NCBI GenBank assembly: GCA_001931875.2
Contig: MSJH02000497.1
Span: forward strand, 1 to 26,804
Direction of reading: 5' to 3'
DNA from: Byssochlamys sp. IMV 00236
Taxonomy: Eukaryota; Ascomycota; Eurotiomycetes; Eurotiales; Thermoascaceae
DNA length: 26,804 bases
The position numbers and the translations under genes were made by a program. Positions 1 to 9,443 of this stretch are shown in pieces. How positions within the stretch are numbered: position 1 is the first letter of the stretch; each line of letters begins with the position of its first letter. Below the pieces are notes generated by a model, which had not been told where the DNA came from, searched no databases, and saw only the letters and a list, made by a program, of their open reading frames with translations.

Positions 1-965
1 GATTCTCCGTCCTAGTTATCGCTAGGACACATCTAGATGCCTTCGGGGTAAGTTGTATACATATAATAATTTTCTTACATAACTAACTGTATGATTCTTT
101 ATATTCTCTCTCCTTGGTGCTTATTACTCTCATTTGTATGCCGCTTCCTTTTATGTATTTTATTTTTAATCTTTGCGTAAATACTTTTCTTAATATGCGC
201 CAATTATTTTTTTCATACACGTCATAATTTTATCCCCTTTATGAAATTTATTTTTAATAAAACAGTACATGCTTCTACCACCTTATTCCTCGTTTTTAAA
301 TCCAATAAAAGGGTTTTGGTCAAAAGTGAAAGCCAGTGTTAGAAAAACACCATTAAAAGCTGGTGATCGACTTACAAATTGCGTTTGTGAATCGGCTGGC
401 AAAGTAAAACGCAAAGACTGTAAAGGCTGGATTAGGCACTCGATATAATTCTTTCGATGATGTCTAAATGAAGAAAGGAGTCTTTAAAGGTATAATCGTT
501 TACCAGCAATAAGATAAGTGAATAAAAACAGGCAAGTTTATTTGATAAAATGTTGCTATTGTCGGGTTGTTCTATTCATACGTTATGAATCAACTATTAA
601 CCACATATGAAACAATAACTGGCAATTATTCGACTTCAGCTTGTTACTTTAAAACAACTGTGCGGATCGTTAGTTAAGCTAATTACCAGGAACTGGGTTT
701 TAAGGTACGCATACCCAATAACTCTGATCCATCATTGTTATTAGGGATCATCGTCTTATCAAAGGCACCCGATTCGTCCTAACTCTCTCTCATTGTCCCA
801 AAATGTCATTCATAAGCCTCTATGAAAAGTTTTACGATCTCAGTTGAAGAGTGTCTCACATTTAGTATAAATACTCATCCTTAATAAAGTCAATCGAGAC
901 ATATATCTTTTAGTCTGGTTAATTCTAGTCTTTATTCTTTTTTTAATTGATATTTCCTATTCAAC
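1..965. other. Intergenic, no gene recognised
   Basis: AT-rich stretch with stops in all frames and no recognisable protein. A TATA-like motif (TATAAATA, about 868-875) and a good 3' splice acceptor (ending AACACAG at about 969) on the plus strand precede a short open stretch that runs into the 3' end of the minus-strand gene. I cannot tie these to a gene, so they may be chance. Confidence 0.4.
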
Positions 966-1008
966 ACAGGTTAAACGGTTTGGAATCGCTGTGGCAGGGA
1001 TATATGAT

Positions 1009-2159
1009 TTATTGGGAAACTTGAGTTTTCATGGAACGCTTAAAGAATGAACGAATGCCTTCCACAGTGGAAAACCCTTTGCACAAGTGATTTTTATGGG
1101 CTTCTTTGAGACAAAGATTCCAGTTCATCTTGCCCGTTTGATTTTTTCGAAAGTTGATAATGAACATTAGGTCGTCTTCTTGTCGACTGCGCTCCTTGTT
1201 GAAGCTCATTTGGCTAGAGACTCGGCTAGGAGTTCGATTTGGTGGGAGAGGCTCAAGGGACGAATCCGAATCTTCCAATTCTACGTATTTTCGCTTGACA
1301 GATCGGTTGAATTCGAATGCGGATGAGAGGATACGCCTGGCTTTGCTTGTACCGGGGATGTCAGCAATCGATTTTTCCAATTTTTGCAGCAGTTTTTCAT
1401 TGTTGGTGCAGACAACGTCGAGTACGTGAGACAAATGGCGTTCGCTTTCCACTTTCTCGTTTATGCATTCCTTTGCAAGGCGATATAACATGCGGATGGT
1501 TGGATGTTCTGGATTGGAATGGCCATAGAGCGTGGGTGATTGTTCAATTATAAAGGTTGACAATGCATATAAAGGTGACCAATTGTTGTTGTTGCTGCCA
1601 TTGTTGGCCAGTGTTGTTCTTGTCAACAGATAGCAATCCTGAGCCCAGAATCTACAGGACTTCAGCATGTACATCCATGGATGGCGATCCGGACATTGAA
1701 AATCGTCCATCAAAGACGTTGGAGACACTCTATCTGTACAAAGCACCAACACCAATGGATATGATTTGTATAGATCAAAGATTTTGTGGCCATAATTCTG
1801 TAGTCTTCGCATGAATGCTTCATTTACCACGAGTTGCACTTCGATCAAGATTGGTGGAAGGGAGCGTTGCTGAACTCCAAGTCGTGGCACATATAAAACG
1901 TCGCTCCTGGTTCCATCAGGCCATTCTGTGCCTGCTGCTGCATAGGTTCCACCGGGCACGTCCAGGAGTTCGAGAGCAATAAGATCAATCAAAGAGGGAG
2001 TCTGCAAGATTAGTTTACTAAATCTGTCCGTGCCTGGTAAATGGTGTCCTGATAATGCAAAGGTGCTGATGTCATCTAGAACTAAAGAAAAAATAAAAGT
2101 CAATAAACATTAAAGACAAATGATCATCTACCATCTTGCTCATCCGAACTTTGGGTCAT
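1009..2159 (-). CDS. PD-(D/E)XK nuclease-like (Rpn/transposase-associated) protein, two exons
   Basis: Exons on the minus strand are 2159-2132 and 2081-1009, with a 50-nt GT-AG intron (2082-2131). Splicing joins an ATG exon (MTQSSDEQD) in frame to VLDDIST and gives 366 aa; without it the long frame has no ATG at its start. The middle of the protein carries a hydrophobic strand with Asp (SDVLYVPR), then a second strand ending IEVQ, then a helix FMRRLQNYGHKIFDLY. That D-x(n)-E-x-Q plus helix arrangement is the core of Rpn-type PD-(D/E)XK nucleases, where Gln can replace the usual Lys. The C-terminal 40 residues (MNWNLCLKEAH to SFFKR) look like a small basic helical DNA-binding segment, perhaps SANT/Myb-like. 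The gene starts only 17 bp from a MITE. The reading frame is intact. Nuclease activity and a mobile-element origin are inference; it could be a lineage-specific cellular protein. Confidence 0.65.
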
Positions 2160-2176
2160 TACAAAAAAAAAGGAAC

Positions 2177-2593
2177 CACTACATGCACCAGAAAATACAC
2201 CAGAAATTAGACTAATATTACGGGCACTGCCTCTACTTATTACTTATAATATCACAACAAAACTTTCCAATGTGCAACGCCACGCTAAACATGGCTTTAC
2301 GAAGTTACCATCTTGGATTGATTCTTTTCAAGAACAAGAAGAGATAAAAAAGAAACGTTATTTTTATATTATATTCTAATTTTAATGTTGTCAGTTTGAT
2401 CAACTAAGGCCACCTAGCTCACGTGTAATTATGATGAACTCACATTTTATATCAGAGAGAGTGGACTGGACAGCCTTAGGTTAGGCAGAGACCTTGGTAA
2501 TGTGAAGTTGTAAAATGGCGTCACATGTAGTGCCTAGAAGAAGCGCCTGCAGTATTAGCTTATTTTTTGATGCATTTTCCGGTGCATGTAGTG
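2177..2593. mobile_element. MITE copy 1 (about 417 bp, terminal inverted repeats)
   Basis: The stretch begins CACTACATGCACC and ends with the inverted GGTGCATGTAGTG; the inverted similarity continues inward for over 20 bp (GAAAATACAC against GAAAATGCAT). It is collinear with 21383-21790 along nearly its whole length, including conserved internal blocks such as CAGCCTTAGGTTAGGCAG and GTATTAGCTTATTTTT. It has no coding capacity of its own, which fits a non-autonomous DNA transposon. The left end lies 17 bp from the start codon of the minus-strand gene. A target duplication is not clear here because both flanks are A-rich. Confidence 0.8.
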
Positions 2594-2910
2594 TTCACCA
2601 AAAAGAAAGTGCAAGGAAGAAAAATAGTGCGAGAGTTATTATCTTAAGAGGCTTTGTGGTTTTTGCTTGTTTGTTGCCCTTGTCTTTCAGTGTGAATCAT
2701 GCTTTTCACACAGCATGTAGAGTATGGAGAATCAATTGGATGAATTGTAAGGAAAACGGATGAATCATAAACGTCATTCAAAGACGCGTTTGTGTTTATG
2801 AGACGGTCATGTTTGCCATTTTTAAGCTTGTCTTTTTAAGAAACCATTTAAAACTGACTGTTTCTGCATATTCTCCAGATGCATCACCGTCGGAGATTTG
2901 ACAGCACCGT

Positions 2911-2991
2911 TTGCACCGTTTGCACCACTTGCACCACTTGCACCACTTGCACCACTTGCACCACTTGCACCACTTGCACCACTTGCACCGT
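2911..2991. repeat. 9-bp tandem repeat, nine units
   Basis: Nine complete units run head to tail: one TTGCACCGT, seven TTGCACCAC, one TTGCACCGT, preceded by a partial unit (GCACCGT, 2904-2910). The seven central units are identical, indicating recent slippage or recombination. Because the unit is a multiple of three it could encode Ala-Pro-Leu or Leu-His-His repeats, but no start codon, splice sites or flanking protein support coding. Confidence 0.95.
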
Positions 2992-3049
2992 TAAAATTTA
3001 TTAAATTAGTTTTCTTGGTCTACGAATTTAACGGTGCAAGTGGTGCAAA
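2974..3049. repeat. Inverted repeat (hairpin) formed by the minisatellite end
   Basis: The last two repeat units plus TTAAA (2974-2995) are perfectly complementary to 3028-3049, which contains AACGGTGCAAGTGGTGCAA. The arms are about 22 bp with a loop of about 32 nt. A transcript or single strand through here would form a long stem. Confidence 0.9.
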
Positions 3050-3589
3050 GATTGTTTTAAAGATAAAATATCGTTAAAGTCATTTTTTATTAGACAGAAA
3101 GATATCTTGTAAAAAATGGATGATGCGTGAAGTAGTGCTTTGTTGTTGTTTGCCTATAAACATGTAAAGAATTGCTAGTGTTTGCTCAAATAATTCCAAT
3201 AATGATAGTGAAAACAAGCTGTTGTAATCATGAACAAAAACAATTTTAAAAGGAAAGCATTAAATATAATGCTTTATTTTCATTAACTTTTTGAGTGGTG
3301 TCCACAAGGAGTGCCATTAGGGCGTCTCTGTGATGTCTTTGAGGCACCACACGCGTCTATATTTTAAGAAAACAGGTGTTTCTCTTTTATCAACTTGAAC
3401 TTTATCTCATAAAAGAGTAATGTATTCCCCAAACTCACAAAGGTACAAAGATCTCGTTCAACATGTTCAGTTTAACAGCTGTATGAAAGAGCAACCCGTT
3501 ATACATACCCTATCCTTCGCTCGATATATAACATATACGCACCCATGCTTTATAAAACAAGATGATTTATTCACAAAATAGCAAACCAT

Positions 3590-3957
3590 TTATTGTTGGT
3601 AGGAGAAGACGTTCTTCAAGTCTAATAAAAGAAAGTTTAATAAAAATATTTCACATGTCACGTATTGTACTTACATCCATCTTGTTGAGCAAGACGGTTG
3701 AGGGAGTCGTCGGATTCAGCTTCCTTACGAACGAAACCACAGAAAGCGTAGGTGGAGAAAGTGTTGGCATAGCGACCATCAGCGTTGACATCACCAACGT
3801 TGATTTGAACGGAAGCGTGGTCCTTGGCAGTAATGAGACGGTTGGTGGCAGAGCTAAAATAGAATGAATATACTCCTCCCTTTTGACTGCCTCTTAAGAA
3901 TATTTACCACTTGCGAGGAATGTAAAGATCGACAAGTTGGCCTTCAGAGTTCTCCAT
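3590..3957 (-). CDS. RPS21: 40S ribosomal protein S21 (eS21)
   Basis: Structural protein of the small ribosomal subunit. Three exons on the minus strand: 3957-3908, 3853-3675 and 3621-3590, with GT-AG introns of 54 and 53 nt; the product is 86 aa, close to the usual 85-87 aa of fungal eS21. The family signature is clear: VDLYIPRKCSATNR near the N-terminus, then AKDHASVQINVGDV (residues about 26-39), TYAFCGFVR, and ESDDSLNRLAQQDGYLK near the C-terminus. The start ATG is fixed by the conserved MEN-x-x-GQLVDLY beginning. The final exon has only 32 nt and encodes the last ten residues. AATAAA-like motifs follow the stop codon. Fully intact; near-certain identification. Confidence 0.97.
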
Positions 3958-4056
3958 GTTGTGTGATAAGTGGGAAAAGAGGAAGATTCATCTTGGCCAG
4001 TGCTGTAACAAAATTTTTATGATGTCTAAGCCACATGTGTTTTTGGGAAGTGTCAA

Positions 4057-4086
4057 CGATTTACTTTTGTCCCAACATTTTAAGCT
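4057..4086 (+). repeat. 30-bp dispersed repeat, copy A
   Basis: It begins CGATTTACTT and continues TGTCCCAACATTTTAAGCT. It matches 7431-7460 in the same orientation with one mismatch, and its inner 22 bp match 6437-6458 in the opposite orientation. It lies just beyond the 3' end of the MULE transposase remnant, so it could be a terminal repeat of that element. The target duplication expected for a MULE was not found. Confidence 0.75.
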
Positions 4087-4184
4087 GTAGTTAAATAGCT
4101 CAGAAAGCCGGACTACCGGACTGCCAGACTAAATGTATGACTGACATGATTTTTAAAAAGTACGCGTTTATTTTATAATGAAAT

Positions 4185-6316
4185 TCATCTACGTTGTTGA
4201 GTGAAGTTAGAATTAGTGCCCATGTTAATTGAATCTTGTAAGATGTTGCTAATGATGTTATTAAAATTAGCTGTATATTCGGCGATCTGTGCAGTTTGCT
4301 CATCTGTGAGTTGTCCAAGATTATGCTTTACGGAATTTAATGTTGGTTCTAAGTTACCTAATAATGTTCAAAACACCATTCGTGTTGGATGCAGGGGTAG
4401 TGGGGCGATTCTCTTCTGCTGTTGGCTGTTAGGTCTCTCTTCGCAATGAAGGTGCAAAAAAATTGAATGGCACTAAACATTGCATTGAGTATATGATTTC
4501 ACTTCTGTTGCTATTTATCAACTTACCTTGATAAATAGAGATTTTATTGTGCAATCGTCGAAGCAAGTACATGTGTTTACAAGCAATTTTGTTCCATTTA
4601 AAATCTTCACAAGAGCAAGTTTTCATCTCTTGGTCGATTACGTTAACTTCATACAAAGAATGATTATCGCTAAATGATTTTATCGTAAATATGCCACTGT
4701 CATTATCCGGCTCCGTTATCATGGTTTCCAAGATGGCTGCATTAATGCTTTCAGCGGCTAACTCTTTTCTTCTTCTCCTCTCTTCAGGACCCACCCTACC
4801 AACATTGAAGGTGATCCTGCAGATGTTGATGTAATCAGGCTCGACATCATCCATAAGTACACTGATGAGCCTGTCAGCTCTTCTATTTTTTTTTTCTTTC
4901 AAAATAAACCGTCTTCAATTGGTTATACCAGCTTTCGATGAGGTTGTTTGTCTCCATGTTTGAAAAAATTTGCGGTTGGAAAGCGGCTGACCAACGTACG
5001 AACTTCTCTCAGCTAAGGTAGTTTCTTTCCATGTAGTTCAAGAAGGAGGTGTGCATGCTGTACTTCATGTTGAATGCAAGCAGGCTCAAGAGAAAGGACT
5101 CCCAGTTCTTCTCCCATATCATGGCCTTCAAATCGGCGATGATTGCTCTATGAACTTGGTTGTTCAAAACCGAAGACTCGAACTTGATCAGTTCTCTGAT
5201 CTTTCCCATCCACGCACGGCTAACATGGAACAAGCACCACTGAACAACTGCTTCAGGATAAACAGTGGTAATTGCTGCATGTTCAGTGGTGCTTACATCG
5301 ATCGTGATCTTTTCCAAAGCAGTTACCCCAATGTCGTTCTTCACAAAGGAAAGAAAGACTGAAACTGCGGCCATAGAGTGATCTTCAGTAAACATATATG
5401 CTACTGGGCAGCCTGTACCAGTGGCCGGATGACGGACAACAATTGTGTGCATGATGCCTCTTTGTATGTGTGATACACAATGAGTAACATCAAGATATAC
5501 CATGGTGCTGTTCAACAAAAGTTGCTTTTGCCAAGGAGAAGAGAAACCGAAGGTAAAGTCATTTTCAAAAGTTAAATGCTTGAACGTGGAGTAACTCTTT
5601 CCTTTTAATTCTTCAAGCCAAAGACCTACAGATTCTTTCTCGTCCACTGCTTTTTTATAGAATGATTCTTGGACTATCTTGTACAAATTGTATACTTCAT
5701 CCTGGTGAACTATTTGGTTTCTGTGAAGTACTTGACTGTTGGAGTCCTTTGGCAGCATTAAGAAGTCCCTGGTGAACTTGCGAAAGTCTTTTTGAATAGC
5801 AATTCGATAGTCTCTCTTGCTATAACCTTCGCGAAGTCGCTGCATTATGATTTCCTTTTTCTCTTTTGAGAGAGGAGGGTACTTCAAATCTTCAGCTCCT
5901 CCAACCTCATGATTATGGATGCTAATATGAACAATCTCGGCAGAGTTGGGATCACTTTTGAGGCAAGTGGCCTTCAATTTAGCTTTACAGTCCGTTTTCC
6001 TGCTTGCTTTTTGGAGTTCGCGAGGCTTACCACTAGAACCGCCCTTTACTGGAACGCCTTCGGCAACCTTATCACGGCAAGTACCAAATCTATAGCACTT
6101 AAATTCTGTATACCAAACATAGGGTACTGTTCGTTTTCTACGCTTGTTGGGCCCAGAACTGCTTTCCTCGTCGGTTCTCTCGATGGGCTCCTTAATATAG
6201 CGTGGGCTGACCCACTGAACACCATGCTTTACCAAGCTATCGTCGACATTTTTTCTCCACTCAAAGATGGATACAGTAATTTTTTCGGGGACCTCAGAGT
6301 AAGAGTTGATATACAT
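4185..6316 (-). pseudogene. Mutator-like (MULE) transposase, broken
   Basis: A long open frame (6316-5009, 435 aa) holds an N-terminal FAR1/WRKY-GCM1-type zinc segment (Cys residues in FKCYRFGTC and KTDCKAKLKATC, then HISIHNHE), followed by the MULE transposase core: VYLDVTHC with the first Asp, KITIDVSTTEHAA with the second, and the hallmark VQWCLFHVSRAW. A TGA at 5009-5011 ends it, but the same frame continues downstream through METNNLIESWYNQLK. A second lesion is one extra base in an A10 run (about 4886-4895), after which 4902-4429 resumes with a SWIM zinc finger (CSCEDF followed by ACKHMYLL). A likely donor (GTAAGT, about 4533) leads to a C-terminal piece (LGQLTDEQTAQIAEYT to 4185) that contains another stop. 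The transposase cannot be made intact from this copy, although errors in the homopolymer run are possible. Confidence 0.88.
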
Positions 6317-6436
6317 TGATTTAGCAAGACAAATATACGCGAGTTCCTTTTTTTTCTAAGTACTTTTTTATTGATTTTTTTGACGAGTTTGAGTTAAGTC
6401 AGAGATGTGGTCTAGACCGAATAATATTCATCGACC

Positions 6437-6458
6437 GCTTAAAATGTTGGGACATAAG
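6437..6458 (-). repeat. 22-bp dispersed repeat, copy B (inverted)
   Basis: GCTTAAAATGTTGGGACATA and two more bases. It is an exact inverted match to 7438-7459 and an inverted match with one mismatch to 4064-4085. It lies between the MULE transposase and the zinc-finger gene, so it can be read as the right end of the transposase unit or the left end of the zinc-finger unit. Confidence 0.8.
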
Positions 6459-6560
6459 GACGTGCAAAAAAACATGCCGAGAACTGCAGAAAAAATAAAT
6501 TAGCTTTGGAGGTCTTTGGAGTACTGTATTTTTATTAATTATTAACGTTAATTTTATAAA

Positions 6561-7319
6561 TTATTTACCGTTACTTTTTTGAATATGTATCAGCAAATTT
6601 TCGCATTGGTTGTGTTCGTGTATATCCGTATGTGTTCGACCTGGTTTCGAGAGAAAAATGGATGAAAGGGCCAAAAGATGTTGAACGTTTTCTTCCAATG
6701 TCAAATGCTTGTTTTCGTTGAGACCTCTCTTGATTTGGAGTTGAAAATCGTGAAAGCGACCGGACATATCTATGTTCTCGAAAATCAAACAATCATGTTT
6801 CATAGGTACAGGGAAGCCCAATTCAAAAACGCTATTATCTGTTGAGGACGTGTCTACTTTGAGAGGCAAGACATCGGCTGATGAGTTGTTTGTATTGGCC
6901 GACAAATGACTAACAATGGTAGCTGACGATTTGAGTACATCTTGTACAAATGGTGATTTCGTTGTAACAGACACAAGTGTGTCATGGACAGCTAGCTCTT
7001 TTGGAATCTCGACTGTGGAATCGAAGATGAAATCACAAGATAATTGATGTTTCTCAAATGAATCTTCAACGTTGCACCATTCTTCAAATATTTTTGACAA
7101 GCAGGACAAGGAAACCCACCCTCTTTGCGTTCAAAAATATTTTCACTTGTGTAAGTTATTGGCAACAGTGTTTGTTAGATACAGATAGAACTTCTTTTTG
7201 TTTTGGGAAAATCACTTACCAATATTAACGTGCAAAACATGACAATCAATGGTATGTGTGTTACGCCTGCTTTTGGTTGTAAAAGTTTCAGGACAATGGT
7301 GACATTTTACATTTGACAT
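6561..7319 (-). pseudogene. C2H2-like zinc-finger protein, frameshifted
   Basis: Exon 1 (7319-7220) starts at ATG and encodes MSNVKCHHCPETFTTKSRR and onward to CHVLHVNI, a C2H2-like zinc module; it ends at a consensus GTAAGT donor. After an intron of about 90 nt the sequence encodes GGFPCPACQKYLKNGATLKIH, a second C2H2-type module. One base is then missing in an A run at about 7046, and the frame changes to the long open stretch ending at 6561 (SCDFIFDSTVEIPKELAVHD and onward). A donor just before that stop (GGTAAATAA) and a strong acceptor (TTTCTGCAG, about 6486) suggest a further short exon that runs through repeat copy B. The rest of the protein is not recognised. Perfect 22-bp inverted repeats bracket the gene, so it may be element-borne. 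Confidence 0.55.
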
Positions 7320-7430
7320 TATGACCAAGTATAAAAAAATCAAAGCAAAAGAACCAAAGTCGGCTAAAGCTTAAACAAATAAGGAGTTCTTTTTGTTTAA
7401 ACATGATATTTTATTGATGGTCCAAATGAG

Positions 7431-7460
7431 CGATTTACTTATGTCCCAACATTTTAAGCT
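7431..7460 (+). repeat. 30-bp dispersed repeat, copy C
   Basis: Same sequence and orientation as 4057-4086 with one mismatch (TTATGTCCC against TTTTGTCCC). Its inner 22 bp are the exact reverse complement of 6437-6458. It lies about 110 bp upstream of the zinc-finger start codon. Confidence 0.8.
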
Positions 7461-7587
7461 TATAGTAAATTATTCGCATTTTATTTTGTTCGTCCAATAA
7501 AAGAAGTGACAACACACAACAAGAGGTTTCTGTTATTTGTTTAATAGGATCAATCCTTCAATAAATTCTGCCTGGTAGAACCATTAG

Positions 7588-7845
7588 TTATCCTCCACTC
7601 ACTGGCGGAATAATGGCTACTTCAGAAGCATCCTTTAGCAATGTCTCTAATTCGTCTTTCTTTTGAATATATTCCATATCAACAGCAAATAAACAAGACT
7701 CTAATAATGTCTTTAATTTTTCCCCATATCTCATACACAAATCCTCAGATAGCATCTGTAAAGTATAGTCTTCTTTCCGTATTTCAACTTCTTCTATCTC
7801 TTTTCCTGTGATATCCTTAACAGCTGCAAAATACAAGACTTTCAT
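7588..7845 (-). CDS. MOCS2A: Molybdopterin synthase small subunit (MoaD/MOCS2A)
   Basis: Ubiquitin-like sulfur carrier of molybdopterin synthase; it carries a C-terminal thiocarboxylate and, with the MoaE/MOCS2B subunit, puts the dithiolene sulfurs into the molybdenum cofactor precursor. Single exon, 85 aa, a normal length for the family. It opens with MKVLYFAAVKDITG, the first beta strand of the MoaD fold, and ends IIPPVSGG: the terminal Gly-Gly is the residue pair that is adenylated and sulfurated. The middle has FAVDMEYIQKKDEL, matching the V-N-x-x-Y segment. Known as cnxG in Aspergillus. In bicistronic animal genes the large subunit overlaps it, but no MoaE-like frame is seen next to it here. 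It is divergent from CAP2, sharing a roughly 460-bp upstream region. Confidence 0.93.
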   Translation of the reverse strand: MKVLYFAAVKDITGKEIEEVEIRKEDYTLQMLSEDLCMRYGEKLKTLLESCLFAVDMEYIQKKDELETLLKDASEVAIIPPVSGG

Positions 7846-8308
7846 GTTATTATTACAAGCATAAAATGCAGTAGCCTGAGATTACAGAAAAATAGATATT
7901 TTGCGGGATGATCTGAGATTAAAACTTGATGATTTGTAGTATTATGGTTGTTTTGGATAAACGCGATAAAAGATGCTTCTCATTATCTGTAAAACTACAG
8001 AATTCATCGTTCTCGGTGTCTAATAAACGTTATTTAAAGTCATGATTCCCTCTCTTTTTTTTCCTTTCTTGATCCGATTGAAAGTTGCTAGTCAAAAATA
8101 ACAAAAAAGCATATCAAAAGAAACCCGCTTGTATGACTACGGTCGTTCAGAGTTATTTCTGGAATGGGTACCTTGACATGGTTGTCTTTGTGCGCGCGAA
8201 CTCAGTTTGTTTAAACGTCAGCGCACGAATTCAATTTCCGCTAGACACAAAGTCGAGACAGTGAATAAACATGATCCTTTGTGCTTATTTTACTGCTATT
8301 ATCAAAAG
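7846..8308. promoter_or_regulatory. Divergent upstream region of MOCS2A and CAP2
   Basis: This 463-bp non-coding stretch separates two divergently transcribed genes and so should hold both promoters. No element is called with confidence. Confidence 0.4.
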
Positions 8309-9302
8309 ATGGTAACTAATTCGAAAAAGAAAACATATTATTTATTCACCATTTCTCTCGTGTATACGTGTGTGTGTCTTTAGAATGACCAATTTGACTG
8401 TGCCCTCGATTTGATGCGACGCCTACCGCCTCAAAATGTAGAAGAAAACCTCAATAAACTATTTGACTTGGTTCATCCTGACCTGGCAGCCGAGTTACTA
8501 TCTACTATTGACCAACCGCTCAAAGTAAAACGTTGCTCAAAAACAGGAAGAGACTATCTTATCTGTGACTATAATCGAGATGGTGATTCCTACAGGTACA
8601 CAATAATTCTTCATTTATACAAAAAGTCATTTTAACTTTTACATGTATATATAAAGGTCACCATGGAGTAATGAATATGAACCCGAGCTACTAGATGGCG
8701 CACTTCCTTCGCCTACCCTAAGAAAATTAGAAATAGCAGCAAATGAAGCCTTTGATACGTACCGTGAAATGTACTATGAAGGCGGTGTTTCATCTGTTTA
8801 TGCATTTGACATTGGTGATAAATTTGCTATTGTTGTCTTGATAAAGAAAGGCAAGTAAAGTAGTAGAGTTGATGTCATCAATCATTGACTTGTATCTTTA
8901 GTGGGTGATGGATCAAGACGTATGAAGGGTGCCTGGGATTCTATTCATGTATTTGAAATTCAAGAAAGAGGACGTAGCGCACAATACAAGTTAACATCGA
9001 CCATTATGCTCTACATGATCACAAATAACCAAGACTTGGGCAACTTGAATTTGAGTGGAAGTATGACTAGACAAGTAGAACAAGACTATCCTGTAGATGA
9101 CCCATCTGCCCATATTGCTAATATCGGACGTATGGTCGAGGACATGGAATTAAAGATGCGTAATTCGCTACAAGAAGTTTACTTTGGTAAAACAAAAGAT
9201 ATTGTTAATGACTTGAGAAGCTTGGGTTCCTTGGCTGAATCCAAGAAACAGGCTCAGATTCAAAGAGAGTTGATGGGTCGCTTAATGGAAAGAAATAAAT
9301 AA
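8309..9302 (+). CDS. CAP2: F-actin-capping protein subunit beta
   Basis: Beta subunit of the CapZ heterodimer, which binds actin-filament barbed ends and blocks monomer exchange. Exons 8309-8311, 8384-8595, 8657-8850 and 8902-9302 give 269 aa, the usual size. Conserved segments appear in order: [84 protein letters not shown] and [16 protein letters not shown]. The first exon is nothing but the ATG, followed at once by GTAACT; the acceptor (TCTTTAG) leads directly to NDQFDCALD. Intron 3 uses a GC donor (AAAG|GCAAGT); no GT site nearby keeps the frame. The lectin gene follows 141 bp downstream in the same direction. Confidence 0.97.
8851..8901 (+). other. GC-AG intron in CAP2
   Basis: The donor is AAAG|GCAAGT and the acceptor is ATCTTTAG, 51 nt. 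The join restores IKK-VGDGSRR, matching the conserved capping-protein sequence. The only nearby GT (at 8855) would give a premature TGA. Confidence 0.88.
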
Positions 9303-9443
9303 GCAACCTAGTATTTACCAAAAAAAAAGAGAGCAGGATTGCAATTTAGGAACAAAATTGTCTGAATTTCAAGTTTGAGTTCATCCTTAAAACGCGTTTA
9401 TTCTTTCTTTTCTATTTTTATTACCTTTTTATTCCCTTGAAGC

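Larger units (their letters stand above)
2594..3560. other. Intergenic between MITE and RPS21
   Basis: No gene is recognised. The open stretch at 2515-2763 begins inside the MITE and has no family features. The notable contents are the 9-bp minisatellite at 2911-2991 and its inverted echo near 3028-3049. The remainder is AT-rich. Confidence 0.5.

Noticed and set aside
2515..2763. Open frame beginning in the MITE
   Set aside because: It begins inside the non-coding repeat and shows no domain; the equivalent frame is not kept in the other MITE copy.
2911..2991. CRISPR-like array
   Set aside because: Units are 9 bp, contiguous and without spacers, in a eukaryotic genome; it is a minisatellite.
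3562..3867. Plus-strand open frame of 101 codons
   Set aside because: It is antisense to RPS21 exons 2 and 3, which match a known protein exactly; the plus frame has no family features.
5051..5362. Plus-strand open frame opposite the MULE transposase
   Set aside because: Shadow of the transposase coding sequence; the minus strand carries the DDE and C-H motifs.
5909..6319. Plus-strand open frame of 136 codons
   Set aside because: Shadow of the transposase N-terminal region; no independent start context or domain.
4057..7460. One large transposon with the 30-bp copies as its ends
   Set aside because: The two outer copies are direct, not inverted, so they cannot be simple terminal inverted repeats of a single DNA transposon.
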